A stretch of DNA of 64,000 nucleotides. Source: Anaeramoeba flamelloides. Taxonomy: Eukaryota > Metamonada > Anaeramoebidae. Position numbers and translations under genes: made by a program. Location of the stretch: the NCBI GenBank assembly GCA_027625915.1, contig JANTQA010000023.1, forward strand, positions 17,732,001 to 17,796,000, in the 5' to 3' direction. Positions 33,005 to 49,000 of the stretch are shown here, piece by piece. The notes under the pieces are model-generated. The model searched no databases. It was not told where the DNA came from and was given only the letters and a program-made list of their open reading frames with translations. Position 1 is the first letter of the stretch. The number at the start of each line of letters is the position of its first letter.

Positions 33005-34255
33005 GAAAATTTTTAACACACCAAAATTCGATTTGTGAAAAAAAATTTGTTTAATCAATTCAAGAAGATTTACCAAATTAGAACCATTCATTAATTGAAA
33101 TCTTAACATTTATTTATCAATTACAATACTCACAAAACAATAAACAAATAATTATCAATATAAATAAATCATGGGTGTGTTAAAAATTTTGGAGAGAGCA
33201 AAACAAAAAAATACATTAGTAAATTTGTTTAAATTCTATTAGGGATATTGATCGATCAAATGGTTAGATACTACCAACTAATTTTATTTGAGTTCTTCCA
33301 TTTGGTACAACTCAACTTTAACCTAATATCAACTGAATTTGAAAAAAAAAAATTGATCCAACAAAACAAGTTACGTAATTCAAAAAATGAAAATGAATAG
33401 AAAAACTACAAGATGAAAAATTGGTTTTAATATTTTACAAAAAATCAAAATTATTTTTGAATTTGAATAAAATTATATTATTTTAATTGTTTAAATTGCT
33501 ATAAATGTGTGGAAAATTTTGAATTTTAGTTTAATTATCTAATTTTTAATATTTTCGCCTGGACAAAAAATTTATCAAAAAAGAAATTATAATTTGTATC
33601 TTCAATCTTAAAAAATGAATTTGTTTCAAGATTTTACAATTTGTAATCAATAAACAAAAAATACTTTCAAGTTTCTTAGTAATCTTTTATTTTGAAATTC
33701 AATTTTTGTATTTGTTATAGATAGATATATCTAATAAACTAAAATTCAAAATTTTCCACACATTTATAGCAATTTAAACAATTAAAATAATATAATTTTA
33801 TTCAAATTCAAAAATAATTTTGATTTTTTGTAAAATATTAAAACCAATTTTTCATCTTGTAGTTTTTCTATTCATTTTCATTTTTTGAATTACGTAACTT
33901 GTTTTGTTGGATCAATTTTTTTTTTCAAATTCAGTTGATATTCGGTTAAAGTTGGGTTGTTTAAAATAGAAGAACTTAAACAAAATTAGTTAATGGTATC
34001 TAACGATTTTATTGATCAATATTCTCAAACAAATTTAAACGAAATTTAATAATTGATATTTTTTAAATTTTTCTGATTCCAAAATTTTTAACACTTTTAT
34101 ACTTTATTAGTATTGATAAACATTGGTATATATTGTTTGTGAGTTTTTTAATTGATAAATGTTTCGAAACATTTCAATCAGCGAATATCCCTACTGTGAC
34201 ATTTCTCTGAGAATTGATTAAGTAAGATTTTCTTTTTCAAAAAATGAATTTGGGA
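33005..34255. repeat. 1.2-kb palindrome made of two family E units
   Basis: The left arm (about 33005-33560) and right arm (about 33710-34255) are inverse copies around a roughly 150-bp centre. The inner 200 bp of each arm look nearly identical: GATCCAACAAAACAAGTTAC, then ATGAAAATGAATAGAAAAAC, then AATTGCTATAAATGTGTGGA. Outer parts have diverged but still align. Single-arm copies are at 21.2 and 55.9 kb, so the palindrome is probably two units in inverse order. No reading frame. Confidence 0.8.
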
Positions 34256-36323
34256 TTTTATATTTTTGAATTGGTGTTTATTTGATCATTAGTAATTTTT
34301 TTTTCTCTATTTGATTTTTATTAGATCCTTATAGTATTTTCAAAACTAATATTTATTCTCTATCAAAAAAAATATTTTCAAGTTGAATTAAACTAAAATT
34401 TATACATTCAGTTATTTACAAATTTTTTCCACCAAAAAAAATCTTTCTGATCTGGAAAATTTTTAAAAAGGCAGTATTACTAAAAAAAATAAATACAATA
34501 ACCTCGAGAATTTGAAGTACCCGAATTTTGATTACATTACAATGAATGTAATTCTTAATGATGTGACGTTAATGAAACTAGTATTAGTAAAGTCTAACTT
34601 GAATTTTACAATTTTTTTTTTTTCCAACCGTGTGTTCTGTTTCGCCTTTTTCATAAAAAAAATTGATCAACCGCCTCAATAAAAAAAAGTTATATCTCTC
34701 ATATTTTTTTTATTATTGAATAAACTATTAAACCTTAAAAAAATATTCTAGAAAATTTAATAACAAATTCAAAAAAAAATTTCACATCTTGAAATTGAAA
34801 AATAAAGTAAAAATAGGATTACTACAACAAGAAGTAAACTTATTTTTGATGTTATTTTCAAAGATTATTTATTTTTTTAAATAGATTAATCCATTTTTCT
34901 CATTTTTGAAAAATTCAAAATCCAGTATATCTTCTAAATTATTCCAAAAAAAATATTTTGAGCAAAGAAAAAAGAAATCTTATTATATATGAAAAAAGAG
35001 TACAAAAACACGCATTAAGAATAATTAAAACAACCTAAGTTTTTTTTGTATAAATCAGAATAAAAAATATACTTGTATCTAAAAAATTATAACAATTATT
35101 TTGTATTTAAAAAGAATATATTTATTCCAAGAACAATTTTCAAATCAATTTTTTCATTTTTATATAATAATAACTTCTGTGAAAAATAGTTAAACCCTTT
35201 AATTTAAAAGTTTAATAATTTTTTTTTTAAAAACCTAGAGAATTAAAATGACAAACTAATGAAATAATTTTTAATTGAATTATTTTTCATATTAATTAAT
35301 AACCCAATCTTATTTTTTTTTTTCAGTGATTTATAAACCCAATGAGTAAATAATAGAAATAACTATTTACAATTATATCTCATTTTTTTTTAAAGATTTT
35401 GAAACAAATAAAAAGAATTCAAATAAATAATTCTAATAATAAATTAAGAATATATATTATCAAATAACTGATTGTAATACTAATAATTCCTTGTCTATAC
35501 CCTAAATATTTGAAAAAAAAATATTGCCTAATCTTTTAAATGTCAAGAATTTTAATAAATATTTGTTAATAAAATTAATAATCAATTTTTTTTTAGATCT
35601 TCAAGGATAAATATTTGATTTACTATTCTTATATTTATAAAATAAGGTAAAAATTTAAGGCAATTTCATCTAAAATATCAGAAAAAACTTAAATTTAGAT
35701 TCCTAAAAAAAAATAATTATGGGCAAATATTTCTTTTTGAATTAGATCTCAAAAATCCAAACTAAAAAAAGATCAGATCTTTTGACTGATAATTTCTTTG
35801 AGGAAAAACAACTCTTTTAAAAATGATAACTCAATTCTCAAAAGTTGATCAATGATGATGTTTGTTATATTGGGTTTAATCATATCCTTATGTTGAAGAA
35901 TAATTCTATTGCCTTTGTTAAAATAAAATAAATAAGGGGTATTAAACCCTTAAAAAACCAATCAATAATTTAATATAACTATTTCATTTTTCTATATTTT
36001 TCACTTTTGCAAAACTTTTCATAATTAAATAAATAATTAATTGAGTCTCAATTTTTGATTCCGTAAACATTAATGACACCAAAAAAATTTCTTTTAGAGT
36101 ATTTAATTAGTTTCTCTTTGATCTAGTAGGTCTTATTTTGAATTTTTTTTTTTTTATTTTCTCATTTTTAAAAAATAACAAAGATTGGAAAAAGAGAAAT
36201 AATTTTTTTCAATCAAAAACCACATGTTTTAATTTATTTTTTTTTTTATTATAAACAACTAAATTTCTTCTTTAAAGTTCAAAACGAAATAAAATAATCA
36301 AATAATCAGATAACAAAACTAGA
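34256..36323. other. No gene; weak dispersed repeat
   Basis: AT-rich 5' flank of the B-box gene. About 34490-34615 resembles 4985-5125 (shared CAATA-CCTC start and GTCTAACTTG end). Nothing else stands out. Confidence 0.3.
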
Positions 36324-40163
<3,840 letters not shown>

Positions 40164-40724
40164 TTAATAAATCAATTTCTTCAATATGAATGGGCTTTTT
40201 TTTTTTTGCAAACAGTTGATATTTAAGAAAAAATCTTAACATGATTTAATGTTAATACATCGATTTATTAAATCATTATTAACAACCCAATATATTTGAA
40301 AATATAATCTTTCTGTAATTGGATTTTTTTTTTTATTATTTTTATCAATATTCATAAAAAAATTGAAAAAATTGAAAATAATCTTATGAGTTTAATAATT
40401 TTTTTTTTATGATAATTTTTTTCTTTTATTTATTTATTTATTGAGAAAAAGGATTAATTAAGGTAAATTTTAATCAAGTACAAATTTCAATATATAAAAG
40501 AAGATTTAAACTCAAAAATAAAGTAAAAAATCTTGGTTTTGAATAGATACCAAAAAACTTAAAATTTTCAAAAAAAAACAACAAAAATATTAATTGGAAA
40601 GGAGAAAATTTAAAATTGCTAAATACGAATAAATCAATTTAGAGAAAACTTAATAATAAAAAGTACTGGGTGGAAATGCCAGGAATATTTAAAAAGATTA
40701 GGTATAATAATAATATAAACACAA
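40164..40724. other. No feature recognised
   Basis: AT-rich 3' flank of the B-box gene. Confidence 0.3.
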
Positions 40725-40815
40725 AATCGTTGTTTTCCTTTTTTTAATTTAAGAAATAAACAAAAAAAATTTGAAATTTTCTGTTTATCTCTTAAATTGA
40801 AAAAAACCTAACGAC
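40725..40815. repeat. Single hairpin module (array 3)
   Basis: One self-complementary unit: TTTTTTTAATTTAAGAAATA against CTCTTAAATTGAAAAAAACC around TTTGAAATTTTCTGTTTA. It is the same first-type module as in arrays 1, 2 and 4. It lies directly before a LINE 3' fragment. Confidence 0.6.
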
Positions 40816-40819
40816 AAAA

Positions 40820-41192
40820 AATATTTAAAATGTAAGGTCTACTTCCATCTGCTAAATAAGAAATTTCACAAATTATCTAAATAGATATTCTTGTGTTTAT
40901 GATAAGAATAAAAAAAAAAATAAAATCTTGCAATTTATGTATAAAAAATATTTAAACATAGATACAGATGAGATATCGATCATTTTTTATGGGATTGTCT
41001 ATTCGATAAAGAAACTCGAAAACCTCGGATTAAAGATTTAATTCAAATTAAAAAAAATAATCAGAATAAAATCTTTGATATTATTCAAAATAAAGAATCA
41101 TTGTTTATTTTTTCATTAGTTAATGATAAAGAAAATTATGATTCTTTATTGAAATATCTAAACAAAAATTTAGAAATTATGGAAGTGCCGTA
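40820..41192 (+). mobile_element. 3' fragment of a LINE (C-terminal part)
   Basis: A plus-strand frame from about 40975 reads DHFLWDCLFDKETRKPRIKD and continues to YLNKNLEIMEVP with a stop at 41191-41193. It resembles the C-terminal tail of the LINE at 19.4 kb (CLYENKEIF, SLKFLKGNL), where the H...C pattern belongs to the Zn-knuckle typical of LINE ORF2 ends. 5' truncated. The stop lies at the junction with hairpin array 4. Confidence 0.6.
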
Positions 41193-42255
41193 GAGTGTCG
41201 TAAAGTGTCTAGGTTTTTTTTAATTTTTGAAATAAACCAAAAATTTATTTAATTTTCGGTTTATTTCATAAATTTTAAAAAAACTAACGGCTGTAAGATG
41301 AAATTAATTTCCCACCTAAAAAATAATAAAAAAATAATAAATAAAAGTAAATTTTATTCAAAATAGAAAAAAGAAAAGAAAAATTATACAAATATTACAA
41401 TAAAACGTGATAATATCATGGACATTACCAAATTAAAAAAGTATCAATCGTAATTAGGTTTTCTTGGATTTTCTGTGTATTTTGAAAATCGATAGATATT
41501 ACAAATAAAAAAGAAAACATCAAGTCAATCACCATTTGGTTGTTTTTACTTTATGAATTGTTAATAAATTATTATTTTATTTTCTATTCATTTCAAAAAT
41601 TAAAAAAAAAATTCAGTTAACTTTTCCAGAATTTAAAAAAATTGAGTAAAATCAAAGATTTCTCTCTATTCTATTGAATTTTGAAAAATATAGGCACTCT
41701 ACAACACCCTACAGCACTTGACAACACTTGTCGTTGTGTTTTCCAGTATTTTAGAGAATCATTGAGAAAACCAATAGATTTTCGAAACAAAAACAAAAAG
41801 TAAAAAAAAAAAACCGCCTTTAGGTTTTCCAGAATTTAAAAAAATCGAGTTAAATCTTTTTTTCCATTCTTTTGCATTTTAGAAAACCTAGTACACTTCC
41901 TGTAAGTTTTAATTATTTTTAGAAATAAACAGAAAATTAAATAAATTTTCTTTTTATTTCAAAAAGTAAAGAAAACTGTTGTTATCTTTTAAAGAATTTA
42001 AATAAATTGAGAAAAATCAAAGCTTTTACTTGATTCTTTTGAATTATGGAAAGGTTAGGTGCTTAAAGTTACTTGGTAATACTTTTCAATATTCGCGGGT
42101 GGTAAAAGAACCTGGTATAAAGATTATCAATAATAAATAAAAATTCCACAATCTGTTATTGATAATTGGTCTTACATTGTTGTTAAGATTTTTTTATGGA
42201 ATTGAGCAAAATCAAAGTTTATCCTCTATTCTTTTGAATTAATAAAAAAAAAAAA
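41185..42255. repeat. Hairpin-module array 4
   Basis: Starts GTGCCGTAGAGTGTCGTAAA, then the AGGTTTTTTTTAATTTTTGA module with its inverted partner. After a roughly 350-bp less regular part come alternations of TTCCAGAATTTAAAAAAATT, GAGTAAAATC, and linkers such as GGCACTCTACAACACCC. The order of modules is as in arrays 1 and 2. It follows the LINE fragment without a gap. Confidence 0.65.
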
Positions 42256-42961
42256 ACTAGATCATACCTAAATTGTGGGGTTATGTACTTGAATCAATAT
42301 TATTTTTTTTACTTTTTTAAGAATTTTTTATTTTCAATATTTTCATTATTTGTTTTTCTTTATTGCCTTAAGTTTTCTAACTATTCGAACTTTGATGAAA
42401 AATTCTTGAGAATAACAATAAATATCATAATTTTGATTATTCATATTGAAATTCATCTTTTTATTATGTGTGTTTTATTATGGATTAATTATTTAATTTG
42501 TAAATTTATTGTTAATTGTGATTTTAATGATTTATTTTTTTCCTAAATTATCTTTGTTATTATTTTAATATAAAATTAATTGATCTGCTTCGATAATGAA
42601 TGAAGGTAAGATTATACTTATTTCAATTTAGTGCGTGAATGGTTGATTCCTCTAATTCGCCCTAACTAAGAAACTTTTATTTAGAAATATTTACAAATAT
42701 TCAAACAAACTTTTATTATTGATAAAGAATAATAAAAATATTAAGTTTTTTTTCTGTTGATAATATTATTCATGTTATAATTATTTAAGAGATAGGATAA
42801 ATTATTATATTTTGATCCTAAAATCAAGATTTTACAATAATATTCATAATTGAAGTAATTCCAGAGAAATTATACAAATCTCAACTGATATTAAGATTGT
42901 CATTTTTGACACAATTAACAAAAGTGTGATTTTTTTTTTTTTTTTTGGTAAAAGAAAAGTA
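42256..42961. other. No gene recognised
   Basis: AT-rich. An 87-codon frame at 42283-42546 is Phe/Ile/Leu-rich, but this follows from base composition and it has no family signature. Confidence 0.3.
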
Positions 42962-43492
42962 TAGTGATGAAAAAAATATCTGGTATGAAAAAAATCTAGG
43001 ACAAGATTTTTAATTGTGAACATTAGGAAAATTATTGTTTCATTGCTTTTATTTAACACCATATACCGTATAGTTAAGAATCCAACTTTTTAAAATTATA
43101 CCTCACTCTATTATTAGAATGATGATTTATGAAATTATACATTTTCAATACAATATTCAATCATTTAAAAAACTAAGAATAAAAATTATCATTTTCCAAA
43201 TTCGTAACAAATCCTCTATAAAACTGGAATGTGTTTTTCAAAATAAGTCGATCTACTTTAGTAATCAAACAATTATTTGATTATTCTATAGATCCACACT
43301 CACTTTAATGAACTTTGAGTAGGTTTATTACTAGGTTTATAATAAAAAAATTTGGTTCTTAAAAAAAAAAAGGATTTTATTTTAAATAAAAGAAATTACA
43401 CATCAATTTTCCTAATGTTCACAATTAAAAATCTTGTCCTAGATTTTTTTCATAAAAGGTATTTTTTTCATAAAAGGTATTTTTTTCACTAC
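42962..43492. mobile_element. Family D inverted-repeat element, copy 3
   Basis: Inverted ends share ATGAAAAAAATCTAGGACAA and GATTTTTAATTGTGAACATTAG. The right end has one extra tandem copy of a 19-bp end segment (CATAAAAGGTATTTTTTTC, twice). The core shares AAGTCGATCTACT and AGGTTTATTACTAGGTTTAT with the 25.8-kb copy. TA-type borders near 42962 and 43493 are approximate. Confidence 0.7.
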
Positions 43493-44317
43493 TACAAATG
43501 TTGAAATAAATTGCAATAATGTCTTAATTATTAAATAGAAGTCGACCCTCTTAATTTTAAAAATATCCTCTACAGTATGTTTGTCGGTATTTAAAAAAAT
43601 TTATTAAAAATTATGATTTTACTCCATTCCTTTGGATAATTTAATTTAATAAATTAAAAGAAAATTTTAATAAATTTTCATTTTTTTTTACTAATAAAAA
43701 AAAAATCACCAATAGTTTTTATTGGATGTTTTTTTTATTCCGAAAATCAATATATTTTCCTAACAAAACATACAACCCCCATTAAAGTTGAGTTGTTCCC
43801 AAACATGTTTATTTTTCAATAATTCATTGAATAACAATTAATGTTAAATATCTTTATCCTTTCTAAATGAACTATTTGACAATTGGCTAATTCGTTAATT
43901 ACACCCTTCGATTTCTAATTCTTTTCAATTTTGAGATTTGCAATGTTTATTGGCCCTTTCTTTTTTCTCTCAGGGGAAGAATATTAATTAATTTATCAAA
44001 TCCTAAAAATTTTTAATTTTTGAATTTATTTAAATTTCCTTTGATAATTTGTGATCCTTATTGTATCAAATTTTACACTAGTTTTATAAATAAATTTTGG
44101 AGAATATTCAATCTTAAGATCTATTAATTTTAAAGCAATTAATAAAAAGTTAAAATAAATTTGAAAATATTAAAATTAAAATAATCTAAAAAAGGTTATT
44201 ATTTTGATAATAATAATAATATTATATTAAATTGGAAAAATAAGATAAAGATAAAGATAAAAAAATTAAAATATAAAAAATAAAATCAAAAAAAAAAAAA
44301 GAAAATGAAATTACTGG
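43493..44317. other. No gene recognised
   Basis: AT-rich 3' flank of the SF3B2 gene. Around 43590-43750 there are weak echoes of the hairpin modules (AAAAATTATGATTTTACTCC, TTTCATTTTTTTTTACTAA), too degraded to call. Confidence 0.3.
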
Positions 44318-46033
44318 TTAAAATTTAAAATCATAATTTCTTTTTTTCTTTTTCTTTTTCTTTTTCTTTGATTTTTTTTCTTGTTGTGGATCGTTTTTTA
44401 TTACAATATTTGAAGATTGGCTTTGTGATGACGGTTGTTTATTTGATAAATTTGGCAATTGATTATTGTTCTGTAAATTTAAAACATTAGGATTATTAAC
44501 ATTTGAGTTTGTGATATTACTCAAATCGTATAAAAATTCTGTCCCCATGATATTGCCCTTTTGCGAGGTATCTACTTTATCGATTACTGTAAATAGTTTC
44601 ATGTTGTCTTGAGCATTTGAGGCAGAAACTTGGGAAGTTTTCTCTTGGTCTTTTCGAAGTTGCATCATCATTGGTGTTTGGAATCCTGCGGGTATTGTCG
44701 AAGAAATGCCCGACATCATCTGTCCTGGCTGTAATAGGCTATTTATATTCTCGTTTTCAATTTGGATTCTGGATTCCAATTCGTGATCTAACTGATCTTC
44801 GTCGAACTCGCCTTCCTCTTCAAGATCGGATTTTTCCTCTTCTGATTCCTCTTCTTCTTCTGATTCCTCTTCGCTTTCATAGACTTCTTCTTCGAGTTCT
44901 CCCCAATTGTTTCTTTCGATTTCATGATCATACATTCGAATTTTTGTTAGATCGATTTGCTGGAAGGCCTTCCCGTAAATGGGTTTCCCAAGTCCGTCAA
45001 CGGGCAGCATACCCCACCCGCCTCTTTGGTAACCATATTTGGCATTCGGTGGGATGGGGGCATTGAGCCCAGGGATTCGTAAATTTGGATATGATGGAGG
45101 TGGCCCGTATTTCTGCTGGGCAATTAGCCATGGTGGCGGCGCGCCCTCGGGAATTCCTAGGGCCTCTTTTAACCTTTCGCCAATTAGCCCGGGTTGCTTT
45201 CCTTTAAATTTCATTTCCAGTTCCTTTTTTTCGTAATACAAATTCCCAAATTCAGTCATGCTGGGCTTTGTTTGGTATTTGAAAAAGGCGTCATACAGTA
45301 TTTTGTAATCGATTTCCATTCTCTTCATTTTGGGCATCACTTGCTCCCTCTGTTTCCTCTTGGAAGACTTTTCTTCATCTTGTTCAATCAGGGCAGTGCG
45401 GATTTTGGAGATCCCCGTCTTCTCGACAAAGTGTGGCAATTTGTACACATCCTTTAAAAAGCCCCTCTTGCCATGCAAATACCTCGACTTGCTTGACCAA
45501 TGCCTTGGAACGGGGACAGTGTTCCTATATGACTTTAAATAGATTAAGAGCCTTGGATCGCTTGAATTTGGATCGTGTAATTCAACAACCTCGGGCTTGC
45601 GAACTAATTGCTTTAATTGCGAGACAGTTAGCCGATTCATTTTTTTGAGTTTTTTTCTTGACAACCGAATGTCTTCCTCATCAGAATACTCAGAGCCAGA
45701 GCCGTTTTCCCCATTATTATACTCTCCATCCCCATTTTTCATTTTTTCAGATTCAAATTCATTTGAATTTTCCTCTTGCAAATTGGGATCAAACTTTTGA
45801 ACCAAGTTGCTAAATTCTGGGTTGTTCACTAAACTGTCTTGAAGTGGAGAGACTTCATATTTGTCAGACACCTTTGTAATTTCTTCTTTTATTTCTTCTT
45901 TTTTTTGAGCAGTGATCGTTGCTTTTTTGCGTCTTTGTTTTTTTCTTTCTCTTCTTTTTAATCTTTTAAGTTTTGCTCGGATTTTCTTTTTCAAGATCTT
46001 TTTTTGCTGGCTTGTTAGTTGAACTTTTGACAT
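44318..46033 (-). CDS. sf3b2: Splicing factor 3b subunit 2 (SF3B2/SAP145/Cus1)
   Basis: SF3B2 is part of the U2 snRNP SF3b complex that binds around the branch site; it also partners SF3B4. Single exon, 571 residues, shorter than the animal protein, mainly at the N-terminus. A Lys/Arg-rich start (1-40) leads through an acidic linker to the DUF382 core (about 125-255: LSRKKLKKMNRLTVSQLKQL, VVELHDPNSSDPRLLIYLK, VPVPRHWSSKSRYL, GFLKDVYKLPHFVEKTGI). The PSP domain follows (about 260-325: MTEFGNLYYEKKELEMKFK, GLIGERLKEALGI) and the Pro-rich PPPWLIAQQKYGPPPSYPNL. Next is GYQRGGWGMLPVDGLGKPIYG, then a Glu-rich stretch and a Lys-rich end. All are hallmarks of the family. The ATG at 46033 is used. GC is clearly higher than in neighbouring DNA, as expected for a conserved coding region. 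Confidence 0.96.
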   Translation of the reverse strand: MSKVQLTSQQKKILKKKIRAKLKRLKRRERKKQRRKKATITAQKKEEIKEEITKVSDKYEVSPLQDSLVNNPEFSNLVQKFDPNLQEENSNEFESEKMKNGDGEYNNGENGSGSEYSDEEDIRLSRKKLKKMNRLTVSQLKQLVRKPEVVELHDPNSSDPRLLIYLKSYRNTVPVPRHWSSKSRYLHGKRGFLKDVYKLPHFVEKTGISKIRTALIEQDEEKSSKRKQREQVMPKMKRMEIDYKILYDAFFKYQTKPSMTEFGNLYYEKKELEMKFKGKQPGLIGERLKEALGIPEGAPPPWLIAQQKYGPPPSYPNLRIPGLNAPIPPNAKYGYQRGGWGMLPVDGLGKPIYGKAFQQIDLTKIRMYDHEIERNNWGELEEEVYESEEESEEEEESEEEKSDLEEEGEFDEDQLDHELESRIQIENENINSLLQPGQMMSGISSTIPAGFQTPMMMQLRKDQEKTSQVSASNAQDNMKLFTVIDKVDTSQKGNIMGTEFLYDLSNITNSNVNNPNVLNLQNNNQLPNLSNKQPSSQSQSSNIVIKNDPQQEKKSKKKKKKKKKRNYDFKF

Positions 46034-49000
46034 TATTTAATCAAACACTCTGAAACAGGATTTAGTTCTCAAAGACTTAATTATTAAATATTCAATAATC
46101 CTTATTTTTTGGCAATGGAAAAACGATGAAAAAATGAATCATCCGAGATTAAAGATTTGTGGTTTATTTTTCCTCTATTTTGAATTAACCTGTTATTTTT
46201 ATAAAGAAAAGAATGTTTGAGTGTGTTTCTTGATTTTAAAGTTCTGATCATTAAAGTATAGTAAGTTTTTTTAAGACTCAAAATGTTGTCCAACATTTTT
46301 CAATTTTTTGTGTTTTACATTAGGTAATTATTTATCTTATCTTTGAATTGTAATAAAACTAAAGTAATATTAAAAGAGGTGTGTTGCCATTGTTGTTGTT
46401 GGGTGTGAGTTTTGGAGATCATTTTTATTGTCTCTCTTTGAAAATTTATTTGGTTTCTTTGGATTTTTTTATTTGTCAAAAATTACTTTTGATTTTTAAA
46501 AAAGTTTTTAATTTGACTATTAAATTTAAAAATTGAATTAGAGTTAAATAAAAGACTCAAAATGATTTCCCCTGAAATGAAATTGACTTTGTATATAAAA
46601 AAAGAATTATTTCAGATTTCTATGAATAAAAATTATTGGATGTTTTTTGAGATTGGAGATTAGGATTATTTTTTTCAATAAAAACCCTTTGATTAATATT
46701 TTGACTAACTGACATTCCTGGCATTTTTGTTGTTATAATTCTAGTAGTATTTGAGGATATTAGAATCAAATATAAAATTTTATCAAAATTGGTTTATTAT
46801 TAAAGAATTTCTAAAAAAATCGAGGTGATCCAAATGTAAATCAGTCAATATTTTTTGTTTGTATTTCTAAAGTACTTTTGAAAAGAATAAAATTAGTATA
46901 CTTCGTTTTTTTATAAATAACCATTTTCTAACAAAGAAATAAGTGCTGTTATATTTACATTTTGAAAGGAAAAAAAATTTTTTAATACCTTTATTATCAA
47001 GTGATTATTTCCCCAATTGATTGATGAAGATTTATAGTCTTATAATTGAAGTAAATCATAGTGATATCCAAATGTTCAAAAACATCCAAAAAATCTCTAA
47101 TTAAACTTATATAAACTCCATTACAAAATTATTGGCCTGTTAAAAATGAAATTTTGAAATTAAATATTTTTATAAATTGGGGTTATACTATTAATTGTAA
47201 AATAAAAAGATCCAAATTTTCATTCAAATTTCCAAAATAATCACCAAAATACCAAGAATTAAAATATTTTCATCAAAGTCCCCAATTCTAAAAGGTAAAA
47301 TTCTTAATTTGAATTGAAGTATTAGATTCAAAAATTGAAATTTTACCTGATTTTATAACCTGACTTTTGGAAAGCTGAGTGAAAATTTTGTTCAATAGAT
47401 TTTAAAACAAATAGTATATTATAATAAAAAAATTTCTATTTTAACATTCAGTTATATAAATTAGAAATATTATTTTTTATCTAGAAATAAAATAAAAAAA
47501 AATAAAATAAAAATAAAAAAAAAATGGAAAATTTATTATGAAATTTGGTTTACTTTTAAATTGTTACTTTTTTTACTATGCTATATATTGGTTTTTGATT
47601 AATAAAAGAGATAAAATTTTTCTCATATTTTAATTCATAATTTTTCAATTCAAAATTAATCTGAAATCCTGTAATTTCTTTTAAGATTCTTAGTTTAACC
47701 GTAATATAATAAAAAAAATCTACTTAAAAAAGGTCCAGATAAATAATTTTTAGATAATAAATAAGGATACATTACTTGAAATATCTTATTTTTGGAAAAG
47801 AAAATGATGTGAAAATTTTTGTCCTTTTTTTACTAATTACAAGTAATTAATAATTTACTTGTTGGAAATCTTTATATCAAACGATTTTTAAAATCTAAAA
47901 ATAGAAACCCATAATAATAGTATTCAAGGATTTAATAATTCTATTTAGAAATTCTAAAAGTAACTATAATTTCATTTTTTTTTTAATTTCAAAGATTAAC
48001 TCAATAATCATTAATATAAACAACCAAAGACTGATTAGTTTTTGTTTACTTTTTATAAAGCTAATTGAATCATCAATTTATTTCCTTTATTGGTGCAAAA
48101 TAATTTGTCAAAATAATCTATTCGATAATTATGTAATTTATTAAAAATTTTAACTTTTATTAGCATCTAATCTATCTTTTGGAGATAAATTTCAGAAATA
48201 TATTTGTGAAAAGTAAATTATTGATATTGATAATTCAAAATTTAAATTTGTCTTGAAATATATATTTGTAGAATTTCTTTTATAATTCAAGGATCAATTT
48301 GAATTAATGAGATCAACAATATTTTACTATTTATCTAATAGAATTTTTAGAGAAATTTGGGAAATTATAGTACTAATATATTTTCCATTCAATATGTATA
48401 TGTATTATTCTTGGACTATCTAAGATAAATGTTAACTTATTAAATTGATAAGGTATCTCTAATTTGAAGAAAAGATTTTAAAATTTAATAAAAGTCTGGT
48501 TCTTTTAATTACTTTTTAATATATGGTTTTAATAGGAAAATTATGAATCAAATTTTGAATAATTTGTTGGATTTTCATTGTTCAGAAAATCAAAAATAGA
48601 TTTTCGGTTTGAATAAATCGAAATGAAAGCAAAAATTGTTAATTGGAAATGAAATGGTTGATTAATAATTGAAAATTATATTTTAAACTAATTTCATAAG
48701 TGTGAACTTACCCTTTTTTATTTTTTAAAAAATTAAATGTTTGAATTTTGAAGAAAAAATATTTGTTGAGTATCACAAGATATTAAGACTATATAATCAA
48801 AATATCCAATTAATAACTGTCTTTGTGAAAAGAATGATAATAAATCTTTAAATTGGTATTAATTTGAAAATTCCTTGTTAATTAATGATTTCGTTTTTAT
48901 GAACTTTTATTTTGAATTGAGAAATGTATTCGTATGTGTGATTTAAATTAAACAAGTGGACAGACCACTGAAATAAACCCAAGAGAATAACATTTTTGCC

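Noticed and set aside
42283-42546. Hydrophobic 87-codon frame
   Set aside because: Its Phe/Ile/Leu content follows from AT-rich composition; no homology and no splice context.
44617-45800. Several plus-strand frames
   Set aside because: They are shadows of SF3B2, whose minus-strand reading has full domain support.
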